NCBI RefSeq assembly: GCF_000313135.1
Contig: NW_004457431.1
Coordinates: 83,637 to 147,636, forward strand
DNA from: Acanthamoeba castellanii str. Neff
Taxonomy: Eukaryota > Discosea > Longamoebia > Acanthamoebidae
Length of the DNA: 64,000 bases
Reading direction: 5' to 3'
Below, one piece after another: positions 46,182-57,030 of the stretch (position 1 is its first letter; each line of letters opens with the position of its first letter). The notes under the pieces are model-generated. The model had not been told where the DNA came from and ran no database searches. It saw only the letters and a list, made by a program, of their open reading frames with translations. The translations under genes and the position numbers were made by a program.

Positions 46182-47332
46182 ATGCAGGTGCAGGCCCTGA
46201 CGAAAACATTTGTGGTGGTGGTGGTGCTAGCCCTGCTGGTGGGCCTGATGGCCCTGACCGTATCGGGGGCGCGCGACTGTCAAGGTAGGGTGGGCTCCTC
46301 CTCCTACGACCTCGCTCCGCTGGAGAGGGAGCTTCGTGGGCAGGACGTCACCGCCAGCGGGGCGGGCAACACCTACTACTACTCCGTGTGCGGCGTGGTG
46401 AGCAACACGGTCTGCCAAACGAGCACCGACAATGTCCCGGCCGTATGCCAGCGGGACATTGTGGGCCAGTACCTCGACTGCGGCAGCCAGCGCACAGCGC
46501 GTTTCGAGCAGCTGCCGGGCGGAGGCGAGTCGGACGGCTTCAGCCTCTCCTTCTCCGGTGGTCGGGATGGTCGTGAGTCCCGCATCCTCTTCAAGTGGTA
46601 CATCTTCAACCATTCGGTTGTTTGGCAAAATGGAACTTAAGTTTAATGTGATGTGCATTGTTGCGTGCAGCGACCCGAACGCGCGGGGCTCGTTCTCGTT
46701 TGTGAAAGAGGACCCGGTGCTGACCTACACCCTGCAATACGTGTCCAAGTACGCCTGCCCGACGAACCGCCAGCCCAGCGGTACCCCCCCTATCACCCCA
46801 AAAACCTGCGATTCCTCTTCATTCGCCTGATTTTATTCGTGGTTGTTTCTGGTTGGTTGGTTTTGTAGGCCCGGATACTGTCACGCTGTGCGGCTGCAGC
46901 ACGAGCTGCAGGAACTGTGTGGACTACCCGCTGGGCCAGTGCATGCCGGTGATCCCCATGTGCACCGGCCAAGATGCCGGCTTCGTGCGCGTCGACCAGC
47001 AGTCCAGCACGCAGTTCCTCATCAGCGGCTTTCTCGACAGCACCTGCTCGCTGCCCCTCGTCCAAGCGGTGACGAGCTGCAGCCAGTGCAACGGAGCAGT
47101 CCTGGCCCTGTGCGGCTCGTCGCGCGGCGGTCTGCCCGGGTGGGGCATCGCTTTGATCGTGGTGTGCTCGCTGCTCGGTGCCCTGGTGCTCGCGCTGGGG
47201 GCAGCAGTGGCCTGTCTGGTGTACAGCCGCCACCGCCGCTCCCGCGCTCTGCCCGGCTACCGACCCGCCGAGGTGAGCCTCCAGGTCCAGGAAGCGGAAG
47301 CTTTGGTGGTTGAAGATGCAGTTAAGCAATGA
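46182..47332 (+). CDS. Type I membrane protein with MRH/Atg27-like lectin fold
   Basis: A signal peptide (TFVVVVVLALLVGLMALTV) is followed by a cysteine-paired luminal domain: DCQGRVGSSSYDLAPLEREL, NTYYYSVCGVVSNTVC, ACQRD-like VCQRDIVGQYLDCG, FSLSFSGGRDGRESRILFK and TYTLQYVSKYACP. This order (C...YDL...L, Y-F-x-xC, G-G..C, Y....C) fits the mannose-6-phosphate-receptor homology fold shared with Atg27. A second cysteine-rich block follows, from LCGCSTSCRNCVDYPLGQC to SCSQCNGAVLALCG. Then come one transmembrane helix (WGIALIVVCSLLGALVLALG) and a short tail with YRPAEVSLQVQEAEAL. It is likely a Golgi or endosomal sorting protein. The extra cysteine-rich block is not part of Atg27. Confidence 0.75.
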
Positions 47333-47398
47333 AAGGTGGATTCGTTCTTTACCGATCAGCGCGAGAGATGGTGATGTGATGCATCACATGATTACAAG

Positions 47399-50300
47399 TT
47401 AAAGCAGTTCTACAAAGTGGCTGGGGAAGTAGCCCGTCGTCTTGTTGCACTCGCCGTACCACCACCCATCGCCCTGCGCACACGAATTAGCCGATGATGG
47501 TGAGGAGGAGGAGGATGATGATGGGTCGGTGGTGGAATCTACCTTTTCCTCGTCTTTTTCGAATACAGTGACGACGTCTCCCTCCTTGAGATCGATCTGG
47601 AAGGCCTCCTTGTCCTGCGGTGGGTTGCCGGTCAGGTGGCGTGTTCAAAGAGGCAAGGCAAGAAGGTAGTGGTGGTGGCGCGCACCCCAACAAAATCAAA
47701 GAGGGCCTTGGCGATCGGGTGTTGCGTGGAGAGGGGCAGCGGCACGTTGAAGTTGGTGCCCAGCGACGACACCGAGAGCGAGCGTGCCGACGGAGAGGCC
47801 GCAAGCATCGGCGGACCACTGGCGGCCGGCTCCGAAGCCTTCTGCGCGGCGGGAGGTGACGGCGATGAAGAAGCCGACGGCGTCGTTGAGGATGCAGCCT
47901 GTGCGGCGGCAGAAGCGGCCGCGAAGGTCTGTGCGCCGCCGCCAGACGGGAGAGACGGCAGCGGTCGGTTGGGCGCCGTATTGTAGGAGGAGAGCGCACG
48001 CACGCGTCGTTTGGGCGTGCCCGATGGAGAGCTGGAGGACAGCGATGCGGACAGTCCCGTTGGTGGCGATGATGCCGGCGACGAGTCGGCTGACGCTGAG
48101 AAGCGCGCGCATGCGGGGGAAGAAGGCGTAGAGGAGATGGCGGGGAAGGAACCGGATGAAGGCGAGTGGGTGACGGCGGACCCGGTGGTGAAGCCGACCG
48201 AAGGCAAGGCCGCGCTGGGGGTGCGGGGTCGAGACCGATCGCCGGCGGGCTCGTAGTGAGACGTGGTACCGCCGCGCAGCGCGCCGCTCACCGTGTTCGC
48301 GTGGCCTGTCCGCGTCGGGGACGCCTCGATGGGCGAAGACACGGCAATGTCACTCGTCGGGCCGCCCTTGAATCGTTCGCCCGTGGACGCTTTCCGCCGC
48401 AGAACGCCCAATATTCCACCGCCGCTGCTGCTGTCATCGCCCAGCTTGCTGGTCCTTCGCTCGAGGGGAGCAGTGGCCGGCAGTGATGACGACGAACCCG
48501 AGGGCGACGGCGGACCGCTGCTGGTGGTGCCGTGCGGTGTCGACAGTGAGAGCGAGGACGAGGGCGGCGGAGAAATAGTAGTGCTCCCGAGACGCTTCTT
48601 CTTGTCCGATTGGCTCAGCGGCGGCGCCGATCGGTTCATGCTGCCTCCGGCCTCATTGTTGTGCCGTGGCGACGTAGAGCCCTCATCGCCGCTGTTGCTA
48701 TGGTCGTCGAGCGCCGCGTGCTTCCGGAGGCCGAAGCCCTTGAAGGCAGCCGGCAGGGTCTGGCTGCTGCGGATCACGCTGGCGCCCCCGACAGTGCTGC
48801 CGCCGTCCGAGTGTCTAAGCTTGGGAGTCAATGGCTCGGCGGCCGCGCACTCGGCTATCGCGCTCATCCATTCCTTCTTCGTTTCGGCCGAATCGATGCA
48901 GATGACGACTCGAAGCTGCTTCGCTTGATATGTCAACGACAGCGCGTTCTTCACCGCTTTGCCTGAAAGGAGAGACGATTCGTTCGAGTTCGGGTGAGCT
49001 ACGTGCACAGAAAATTCAGCCTTTTGGGGAGGAAACGAGGAGCGGGGTCGGTACCGCCTTCGAGGGCTCCGTCGGTGACGTCCTGCACGCGGCACTGGGA
49101 TATGGGGATGTAGTGGTGGTAGCCATACTTCTTCTTCTCCGCATGGCACAAGAGGATGAGGTCGCTGAACAGGAGGACCGTCCGCTTGAACATCTTTTCC
49201 TTGTTGAACGACATCTTGAAGAGGCCCTCTCGTTTGAAGACTCGCTCCTCGTCAAGCGTGAGATCCAATCGCTGCGCGCACCACACGTGAAGCAACGTTA
49301 GCGCAGGGCCAGAGACATGGGAGATAACACGAGTACGCACCTCTTCGTCGTCGCGGTAGACGAGGTTGTCGCTAATCTGCTTGATGAGCATCTTGCTATC
49401 AATCACCCGCTTCTTCTCATTAGCTACGTTGATGAGGACCTCCAGCTTGTCGCGGGCCTTCGCAATGTCCGGGTAGTCGGGATGATCCTCCGGCGTCACC
49501 CCCATCAGCTCCTACACAGAGAAAGAGGCAAAGGGTCAATCAATATCACGCCGCCATTGTGCGTGCATCGTCCAGGCATACGTACTCGCAGAAGTAGTGG
49601 ATACTTCGTGATTCGCTGGAAGGGCTTGATGAGCAGCGCATCAATCGATAGCTTCTTGCAGTCCTTGTGCTTTTGGGCAGCCTACACGGGGGAAGTCCGA
49701 TTGAGTTCGATTCGCACGTGCGTTCAGGTGACAGTTTCGGTCGTACCTCGCAGAAGCTTCGGAAGGCCTTGTGAGAGTGGAGTGCTTCCTGTAGGGCATC
49801 GGTGGCGATCTGCTGATGTACGCACACCTCTTCATACTTCTGCAGGTCTTCCATCTGCGTAGGGATGTGATCGTCAATTGTGGGTGTGGTGCGTTCGCAT
49901 GTATAAGGCGGACGTACGCGGTTGAGGAAAACCTGGCCGAAGTACTGGGGATCGGCCAATTGGCAAAGCTGCAAGGCGCGGCTCATCTTATCACTCGCCT
50001 CTTTGATCTCCTCGATGTTACCGAATATGTCTTCGATTTGCCACTCCATGAGACCTTCATCAGTGTTCATGACGGTCTTCAACGGGTTCACGTAGACCTG
50101 CGCGAGAAGTGCGCGCTTTAGCATTTGACCCACGCGAAAACGAAAAGAGTGAGGATGCACCTTGATGATGATGCCCAAGTCGTTCGCGTATTCTCGTTCT
50201 GTCTCGACCAGCTCATCAATGACTCGCTTACGTTTGTACTCTCGCTTTTCTTCGTCTGTCATTCCAGCAATGTCGAGGCTCGTCGCCTTTCCTAGAAGTC

Positions 50301-52488
50301 ACAAATGATCAATGGTCAGAATTGAATGAATCATAGTGGCCCACAGGATACCTCGACGCTCACACTACAAACAAACAAAGGAGGGCAACGTACTCTGTAT
50401 AATTTCGTACACCTCCTTGCCCTGCCCCGAGGAAAGGAGCTTCGCGGATTCGAGCGGCGTGCCGTTGGTGGCCGAACCCACTCGCGGGTCGATGCCGAGA
50501 TCCAAAATTTTGTCGACCATGTCCTTCTTCTGGGAGATGATGGCGTAGTGGAGAACGTTCTCGTTGTATCTGGAATAGTGACAGTACGGCATTAGTTGCG
50601 CCCAAGAAAAAGGAGAGGGCTGGATCGTGTTGACGCGTACCGGTTCGTTAGCGTTAGATCGGGGTCCTTGCTCAGCAGAAGCTGGACCATGAGGAGGTTG
50701 CCCTGGAGGATGGCGTTATGCAGGGGAGTCTCGCCATACTTGTTTGGCGCATTGATGTCGGCGCCGAATTTCATCAAGTAGTCGAGCCCCTTCTCGTTCG
50801 AGACCACGGACTCGGGCAAGAGCGCTCGTCGGGCAAAGTAGTGAATGGGCTTCATTCCGTCGTTGCTTGATCGCGACACGTCGGCTCCCTTGACAACTGC
50901 AGGTGCACGTCAGTCATGACCAAAGTAAACGCGACACTTGGGTTGTGTGGTTTGTGTGTACCCAGGATAACGACGGTCTCTGCGTCGTTGTTCTTTTTGC
51001 ACGCATAGTGGAGAGGCGTGCACCCGTTGTTGTCGACGCAGTTGATGTCGGTCGGGTTGTTGGCGATGAGGTACTCGATCATCTCTCGATTGGGCTCCGA
51101 TTGGTTGCACGCCAAGTGCAGCAGACACCGGCCCGCAGAGTTCCTGGCTTTCAACTCCTCCTCGGTAACTCGGAGCACGACCTTCTGCTTCTCCTCGGAT
51201 CCGTAGAGCTTCTTGATTTCGTTCCAGTCGCCCGCTTTTGTCAGCGACCACAAGTCTGTCTTCTTGTCTGTTTCCGCAACCTCGTCCGCCTCGTCTTCAA
51301 TCGCTGGTCCTGTTCAGTTCCATGACGCATGCAAGAGAGTGAGCATTACAACGCCATTATCCAAGCGGCTGTTAACGTACGAGTAAGGAGTTCGTAGATC
51401 TTCTTGCCGGCAGCAGAGGTGTCCTTCTTGGCCAGGTCCAGTGGACTGCCGTTCAGGCTGTTCGGCGCGCTCAAGGTGGGATCCATCCCCATCCGCAGCA
51501 GTTTGCTGATCATGTCCAACTTCTGGCACAGCACCGCATTGTGGAGTACGTTGTCGCCGACTCTGTCGAAGCGTACTCCGTGCGTAAGTGGTGCATCTCA
51601 TCGTACATGAGCTGGAGAGAAAGAGGAAGAGCTACGCACTTATTTACAGCGTTGATGTCAGCGCTTCTGTTGATGAGCAGCTCGAGCGTTGCGAGGTTGC
51701 CTTTCATCACGCAGCTGTGGAGGGGCGTTTCGTCGTTCACGTTTCTGACGTTGAGGTCCGCACCGGCGGTAAGCATGACGTCAAGTGCCTGTACGATACA
51801 ATTGATAAGAAACAGCCATTCAATGCGTGCTTCAAAAATCTCGCGAGATTTGTCTGGGGGGGGCTGTACTCGCGCATTGGATTCAAGCGTCTCCGGCTGC
51901 AAGCGCTTGCGAGCAAAGTAGTGCAACGGTCTCGTGCCATCCGTGTTGGCGATGTTCACGTCGGCCCCGTGGCTCACTGGATAGAGAAGTTCCAACGATT
52001 TAAGAATCTGAAGAAGAAAAGGCAGGAAAAAACAAAGGCGTACCAAGGAGAGGGATGAGGTGGCCCGTCTCGTCAAATCGACAGGCGGCGTGTAGAGGAG
52101 TCCATCCAGCTTTGTCGGTAGCGTTCACGTCGTCCCCGAGGGAGATGAGGTACGCCACGACTTCGATATTGCCTCTGTCCAGACTGCAGGCAGCGTGTAG
52201 CGGGGTGTGGCCGTCGTTGTTGCGAAGGTTCACTTCCTCGTCGGTGAAGCGATGCTTCTTCATCTCGACCAGATTGCTTGTTCGCACCAGCTGATGGATG
52301 TCCACCTTGGTCATAGGGCGCGTTGGAGCGTTCTTAGTGAGCTGTGAGTCGCTCGAGTCGTTCACCAGCACCGGACCCCCGATGATCTGCTTGTCCGCAG
52401 CTTTGCTCCCGCTCTTCTTGCTGGAGGACGAAGAAGATGCGAGCTTGTCCTTCCCCCTCTTGCCCACAGCTCTCAACGTCTTGAACAT
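47399..52488 (-). CDS. Ankyrin-DH-PH-SH3 RhoGEF
   Basis: The protein is a predicted guanine-nucleotide exchange factor for Rho GTPases. The N-terminus from 52488 is basic and Ser/Lys-rich. Ankyrin repeats follow: NNDGHTPLHAACSLDRGN, NVRNVNDETPLHSCVMKGN, NNGCTPLHYACKKNNDA and NKYGETPLHNAILQGN. Near 50250 a DH domain starts with KRKRVIDELVETEREYANDL. It continues through LIKPFQRITKYPLLLREY (49610), which is the conserved DH helix 5. A PH domain holds KMSFNKEKMFKRTVLLFSDL (49190) and ends with KKEWMSAIAEC (48870). A long Ser/Pro-rich linker follows. A C-terminal SH3 (GDGWWYGECNKTTGYFPSHF) ends at the stop at 47399. The ankyrin module appears duplicated as a whole (see findings). About twelve introns are seen. 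Confidence 0.9.
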
Positions 52489-53067
52489 AGTGAAGATGAG
52501 AGGCGATGGAAAGGCGAGTGATGGACAGAGATGGAGAGATGGGTGGTCGAGTAGACTTCCTCTGACTTCTCACCTTTCCGAAATCGCTTTGTCGGCTCCT
52601 CTATCACACGGTGTTCCCTCGCCACCTTACCTCCTCATTCCACTTCTTCTCGACTACTCCCCCCTTGAGCCGTTATCAAGTTGTCTCCTCCGTTAGTCCT
52701 ATCTCCTCCCCCCCTCTTTTTAGAAGCCAGTTTTGTCGACCGCCGCTTCATCTGCACTATCCATTTTTAGGTTTTCGCTTCCATTTCCACCTTCAACGTG
52801 GCCAAGCACGCCGACCTTTGTGAAGGTCGTGGCCTGACCACGCTGGCCGTACATCACTCTTTTTCGCTCTTCCACTACCTTTGTTTGCTCCCTACCACAA
52901 GACGCCTCGGGCGAGCACGGTGGGAACTCTGCTTTTGTGGCCAGCGGCAAGCACTGAAACTGTTTCGGTAAATCCAAATTGGTTCTGGAAACTTCCAGAA
53001 GGTTTTTGTTTCTTGGCCGAGAGGAGCAAGGAGAGAACACCACACAACACGAGGAGTCCTGCAACAC
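52489..53067. promoter_or_regulatory. Divergent intergenic region
   Basis: About 580 bases separate the RhoGEF and metallophosphoesterase starts, so both promoters must lie here. The stretch has C/T-rich patches (52580-52720) and no clear coding frame. A palindromic-looking GTGAAGGTCGTGGCC...GGCCACGACCTTC pattern at 52818 is too weak to name. Confidence 0.4.
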
Positions 53068-54972
53068 ATGCAGCAACCTACGGTGCCTCAACAAGTTGTG
53101 CAACACATCAAGCAAGGCCACAACGAAGCTCTGGCAGCCTATCTCGACAACGGCCTTGGACACAGTAACGTACGGGCCACTTGAACTCTTGGGGGGGGGA
53201 TCGACGGCAGCAGCTCATTCACGTTGCTGTGTTCAGGTTAACTATGCTGTGGAGGGCTGCACCTATGGCGAAACACTCCTCCATTACGCTGCGTGGCATG
53301 GTAACGCGGAGGCCGTGGCCATGCTGGTCCGCCGCGGGGCGCGCATAGACGCGAAAGGGGTCCAGTCGGACTGTACTCCTCTGCACAGCGCAGCGGCAGG
53401 CGGTCATCTAGGTGCCTGTTGCTTCGTCATTGATCATGCCCCTCTTTTGCTTACATCTTTCTCCGAGATAGGCGTGGTGGCGTTGCTGCTCTCGCTTGGA
53501 GCAAGGTTGAACAGCTTCACACAGGCCGGGTGGTCACCTATGCACAGCTGCGCCCTTCGGTATGCTGTGTCCTCTGTCACATCCTTTTGTTTCCTTCGTA
53601 AGCTGGCTCATGAATGACCACAGAGGATACGAGAATGTTGCCTGGTATCTGGAGAAGCAAGGTCTGAGCCTGGATGACCGAACAGCCGAAGGGCGCTCTG
53701 CTCGAGATATGCTCAACCACGCACTTGGTACGTCCAAGTGCCAGTGTGCCGACCAACGGTGAACTGATGCCAATCATGTGTTTGTCATTTTGTAGCAGAG
53801 AAGAAACATAAGACTGCCACTCCCACCTCAGGACTGAGCGTGCAAGACCTTCTCGACGGGAGCAGCAACCTACGAATCCAGATCGCATCGGACACTCACG
53901 TTGAATTCTATGAGTCCTTTTCTCAAATCCCAGAGGTACCGTACCCCTCACATCATTCGCCATGTGTTTGCAATTGCTAACACACACCTCAGTTGATCAC
54001 CCCATCAGCTCCCATACTGGGGCTGTTGGGCGACATTGGAAATCCTGCGCTCCCGACATACCGGGACTTCCTGTACCACCAGGCCACCCGATTCAAGCTG
54101 GTCCTCGTTCTGGCGGGCAACCACGAGTATTACAGTCCCAGTTCCGCGCCGCCACACCCCACCATGGGTACGCTCTACTCAGCTCGCCTTACTTTCCTCG
54201 TTACACTTCTGATTTGCTCCCGCTACATCGCAGGTGAGCTCAATCAGGCCATTTACGACATCTGTGCTGCTGCCCCGCGCAAGAACATAGTGTATCTTGA
54301 TAAGGGACTGGTGGAGCTCGGAGAGTTCGTTATTATGGGGTGCATCCTCTGGTCAGATATCCCCGAGGACATGAAACAGCAGGCCGCCTCATCCATGAAC
54401 GACTACCGGCTGATCTACAAAACCAGGCGCCAGTACTGTTTCCCCTTACCAGTCCACGCTCGCTCTGTGAACTAATGCACGGCACTCGTTAGCCTCAACT
54501 TCCCGGAGGCGGTGTTCTCCCCAGACGACAGTGTAGCTGCGCACAAGGATCAGCTGCAGTGGCTGCAGACCCAGATCCAGGCGTCGATGTCCAAGGGCAA
54601 GAAGGCCGTCGTGCTCACCCATCACACTCCCACCTACCGCATTCGAGGTACCTCGTGCCTAGCAAAACCAACTACCACGGATTTCCAACACTCTGCCTCG
54701 TTACAGGGAGTGGCTTGGCTTTTAGCTCGAGCCTCGAGTACATGTTCAAGAACAAGGGCACCAATGTGGCCGTCTGGGCTCACGGCCACACTCACTACAA
54801 CGATGACAAGATCATTGGTACGCACACCATATCCAACTCAACTCTCATCATCCGACCTCCTGACAATACACCACACACAGAGGGAACGCGGGTGGTGAGC
54901 AACATGGTGGGCTACAAACACGGGAAGCAGCGCGACTACCGACCTGATCTCGTCATCACGGTGGCCAAGTGA
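53068..54972 (+). CDS. Ankyrin-repeat metallophosphoesterase
   Basis: The N-terminal half, from the ATG at 53068, has ankyrin repeats: YGETLLHYAAWHGNAEAVAM, SDCTPLHSAAAGGHL and QAGWSPMHSCAL. A short linker then leads to a calcineurin-like phosphoesterase. The motifs in order are IASDTHVEFY (53880), LGLLGDIGNP (54015), LAGNHEYYSP (54110), VVLTHHTPTY (54615) and VWAHGHTHYND (54770). All metal ligands of the fold are present. The C-terminus is short (QRDYRPDLVITVAK). Small GTACG-type introns interrupt it. The substrate is unknown. The fusion of ankyrin repeats to this phosphoesterase class is unusual and may localise the enzyme to a partner. No signal peptide or membrane span is visible, so the protein is probably cytosolic. 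Confidence 0.88.
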
Positions 54973-55102
54973 CTTCCTCCTGCTCAGCCCAAACGAATCC
55001 TCGAAATTACCCACCATCTTTTCAGTGCACACCGACGAACCAAAGAGACTTTTTAAAAAGTCGAAAAAATCAGTTCAACGCAAACAACAACACAAACCAA
55101 CA

Positions 55103-56671
55103 ATGGAGGGCACCACAACTCAAGAGGTCCTCCCCCTTTCTCGCCTCCTCGCGCGGCCTCACGCCAGCGTACTCACTTTCCGCGTTGTCAACGGTGCGCA
55201 TGACTTTAGGAGACCAAGGGCGCCTGCGAGGCCCTGGGCGACCGCATGAAGGCCTACGAGCGCGAGACCAACATGCGACTCGACCCCACCAAGCCCTGGA
55301 TCGGTACCCCTTCCCGTCACCGGGTTCTTTTCTTTTTCTTTTTATATTTTATTATTGATTTTTTACTATCGTTATTGTGCTTGTTGGCTGACCTCCTGGA
55401 CGCTTCCCAGTGCGCCTGGATGGCCACAAGTTTTCCAAGTTCACCAAGTCCTTCACGAGACCCTACGACGTCAGGAGTACGAACTCCCATCTCTCTTCAC
55501 CCATTTTATATTTAATTATTTAATTTAATTTTTACTGCTGCTTACGACCAACAGTTCACGAGGCCATGCTGGAGACCGCCAAGGAGCTCCTGAAGCACTT
55601 CAACCCCGTGGCTGTCTTCACCTGTTCCGACGAGATCACCCTGGTCTTCCCCGCCACCGTCCCCCAGCCCGGCGAGGAGATCGAGCCTGTCGAGCCCAAG
55701 AAGGGCGATCCCCAGAACGACATGCCCTTCGGCGGCAAGATCCAGAAGGTTGGTGTCACACCCAACAACAAACAACCCCTTCACCACTTGCAAGGGCTGA
55801 CACATGCCTTGTACACTCGTATTGCTGCGCTCAACAGATCAGCTCTCTGCTCGCTGGCTTCGCGACTGCGCAGTTCACCGCTGCCCTCAAGGCCGGGACC
55901 TACGACGCCGAGAAGGAGCCCAAGGCACGTGTTGCCTTGAGATGGCAACAATTCTTTTCGTTCACCGCCAGATCAGCTGAATTCTAACTTTCCTGTCGTC
56001 TTCGTTTTCTACAGCTGACCGAACACGTCAAGACCTCGCTGCCTTACTTCGATGCTCGCGCGCATAACGTGCCCACCAACGCTGAAGCCTTCGTACCAAC
56101 GCCCCTCTGCCACTGGGGAAAGCTCTGTACTCACATATTCACAATATGTGGCACACACAACACAACACAACACAACACAACATAACACAACACAACACAA
56201 CACAGAACAACGTTTACTGGAGGGCGCGATACGATTACCGCCGCAACAGCATCGCCGGCCTGGCGCAGCACCACTTCGCACACAAGGAGCTGCAGGGTCT
56301 CAGCACCACGCAGCAGTTGGCCAAGCTGCTCGGCGAGAAGAGCATCGACTGGAACGACTGCCCTGCGTGGTACAAGTTCGGCACCCTGGTCAAGCGCGAG
56401 TCCTACCTGCTCCGCACCACCACGCCCAAGGGCGACGAGGTCGAAGCCACCCGCACACGGTACACCTTCACCTTCATGCCAGCCGCGATTCAGCTCAAGT
56501 GTCCGAGCGTCGATGGCTCATCTCTTGTCGACATGTAGGGTGGTGTCGCTTCCCTTCACTCTGGACACCTTCTCGGGCGAGAACGTGCGCACGCTGCTGT
56601 GCAAGACCCTCAAGGGCGACGACGTGAAGGCCAAGGAGGCCGCGACCTCCTCCTCCTCCTCTTCCAGCTGA
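55103..56671 (+). CDS. Thg1-like protein (3'-5' RNA polymerase)
   Basis: Thg1-family enzymes add nucleotides to RNA 5' ends; Thg1-like proteins repair or edit tRNA 5' ends. Exon 1 is 55103-55126 (MEGTTTQE) and exon 2 starts at 55210 (ETKGACEALGDRMKAYERET). The catalytic metal sites are seen in VRLDGHKFSKFTKSFTRPYD (55415) and FTCSDEITLVFPA (55620). Later exons give FNNVYWRARYDYRRNSIAGL and SIDWNDCPAWYKFGTLVKRE. The HINNLYN signature of true tRNA-His guanylyltransferase is not seen, which favours a Thg1-like protein. The protein ends in a Ser run. Acanthamoeba castellanii is known to edit mitochondrial tRNA 5' ends and to have such enzymes. No clear mitochondrial targeting peptide is visible in exon 1. 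Confidence 0.9.
56158..56214. repeat. (ACACA/ACACAAC)n repeat in a Thg1-like intron
   Basis: Imperfect CACAACA units fill the intron upstream of the NNVYWRARYDY exon. Confidence 0.85.
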
Positions 56672-57030
56672 ACTACGCTCTTCTCTTTTTGCCAAATTCA
56701 TCACCTAAAGCTGTCCCATCTATAATCTGAGAAATGCGAACGTAACGTGCTGGCGAACAACCATCAGCTGAGCGTGACCTGTGTTCGAGTGCGCTCTGGC
56801 GTCCATCAGCTGTCGACAGTTGCCCCAATCCGCAAAAATGAAGGCCAATTTTTAACCAAGGGGCCAACCACGACCTTGCGGCTAGGCACCAAGGGCGCCA
56901 AGGTGGCACCTCCTCTTCAAAGAAGAAACGCCTGCACACACAGAACAGATCTGCTGCCGGAGACGAGTGGACCAAACTTGCGGCCCAGCCTCGCCTCCTT
57001 CGTTCAAAAGAGTTTGAAGCACTGAGTGTG
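56672..57030. other. Intergenic, no gene supported
   Basis: About 360 bases lie between two plus-strand genes. An open frame at 56747-57025 has no recognisable domains or coding bias and is left out. Confidence 0.45.
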
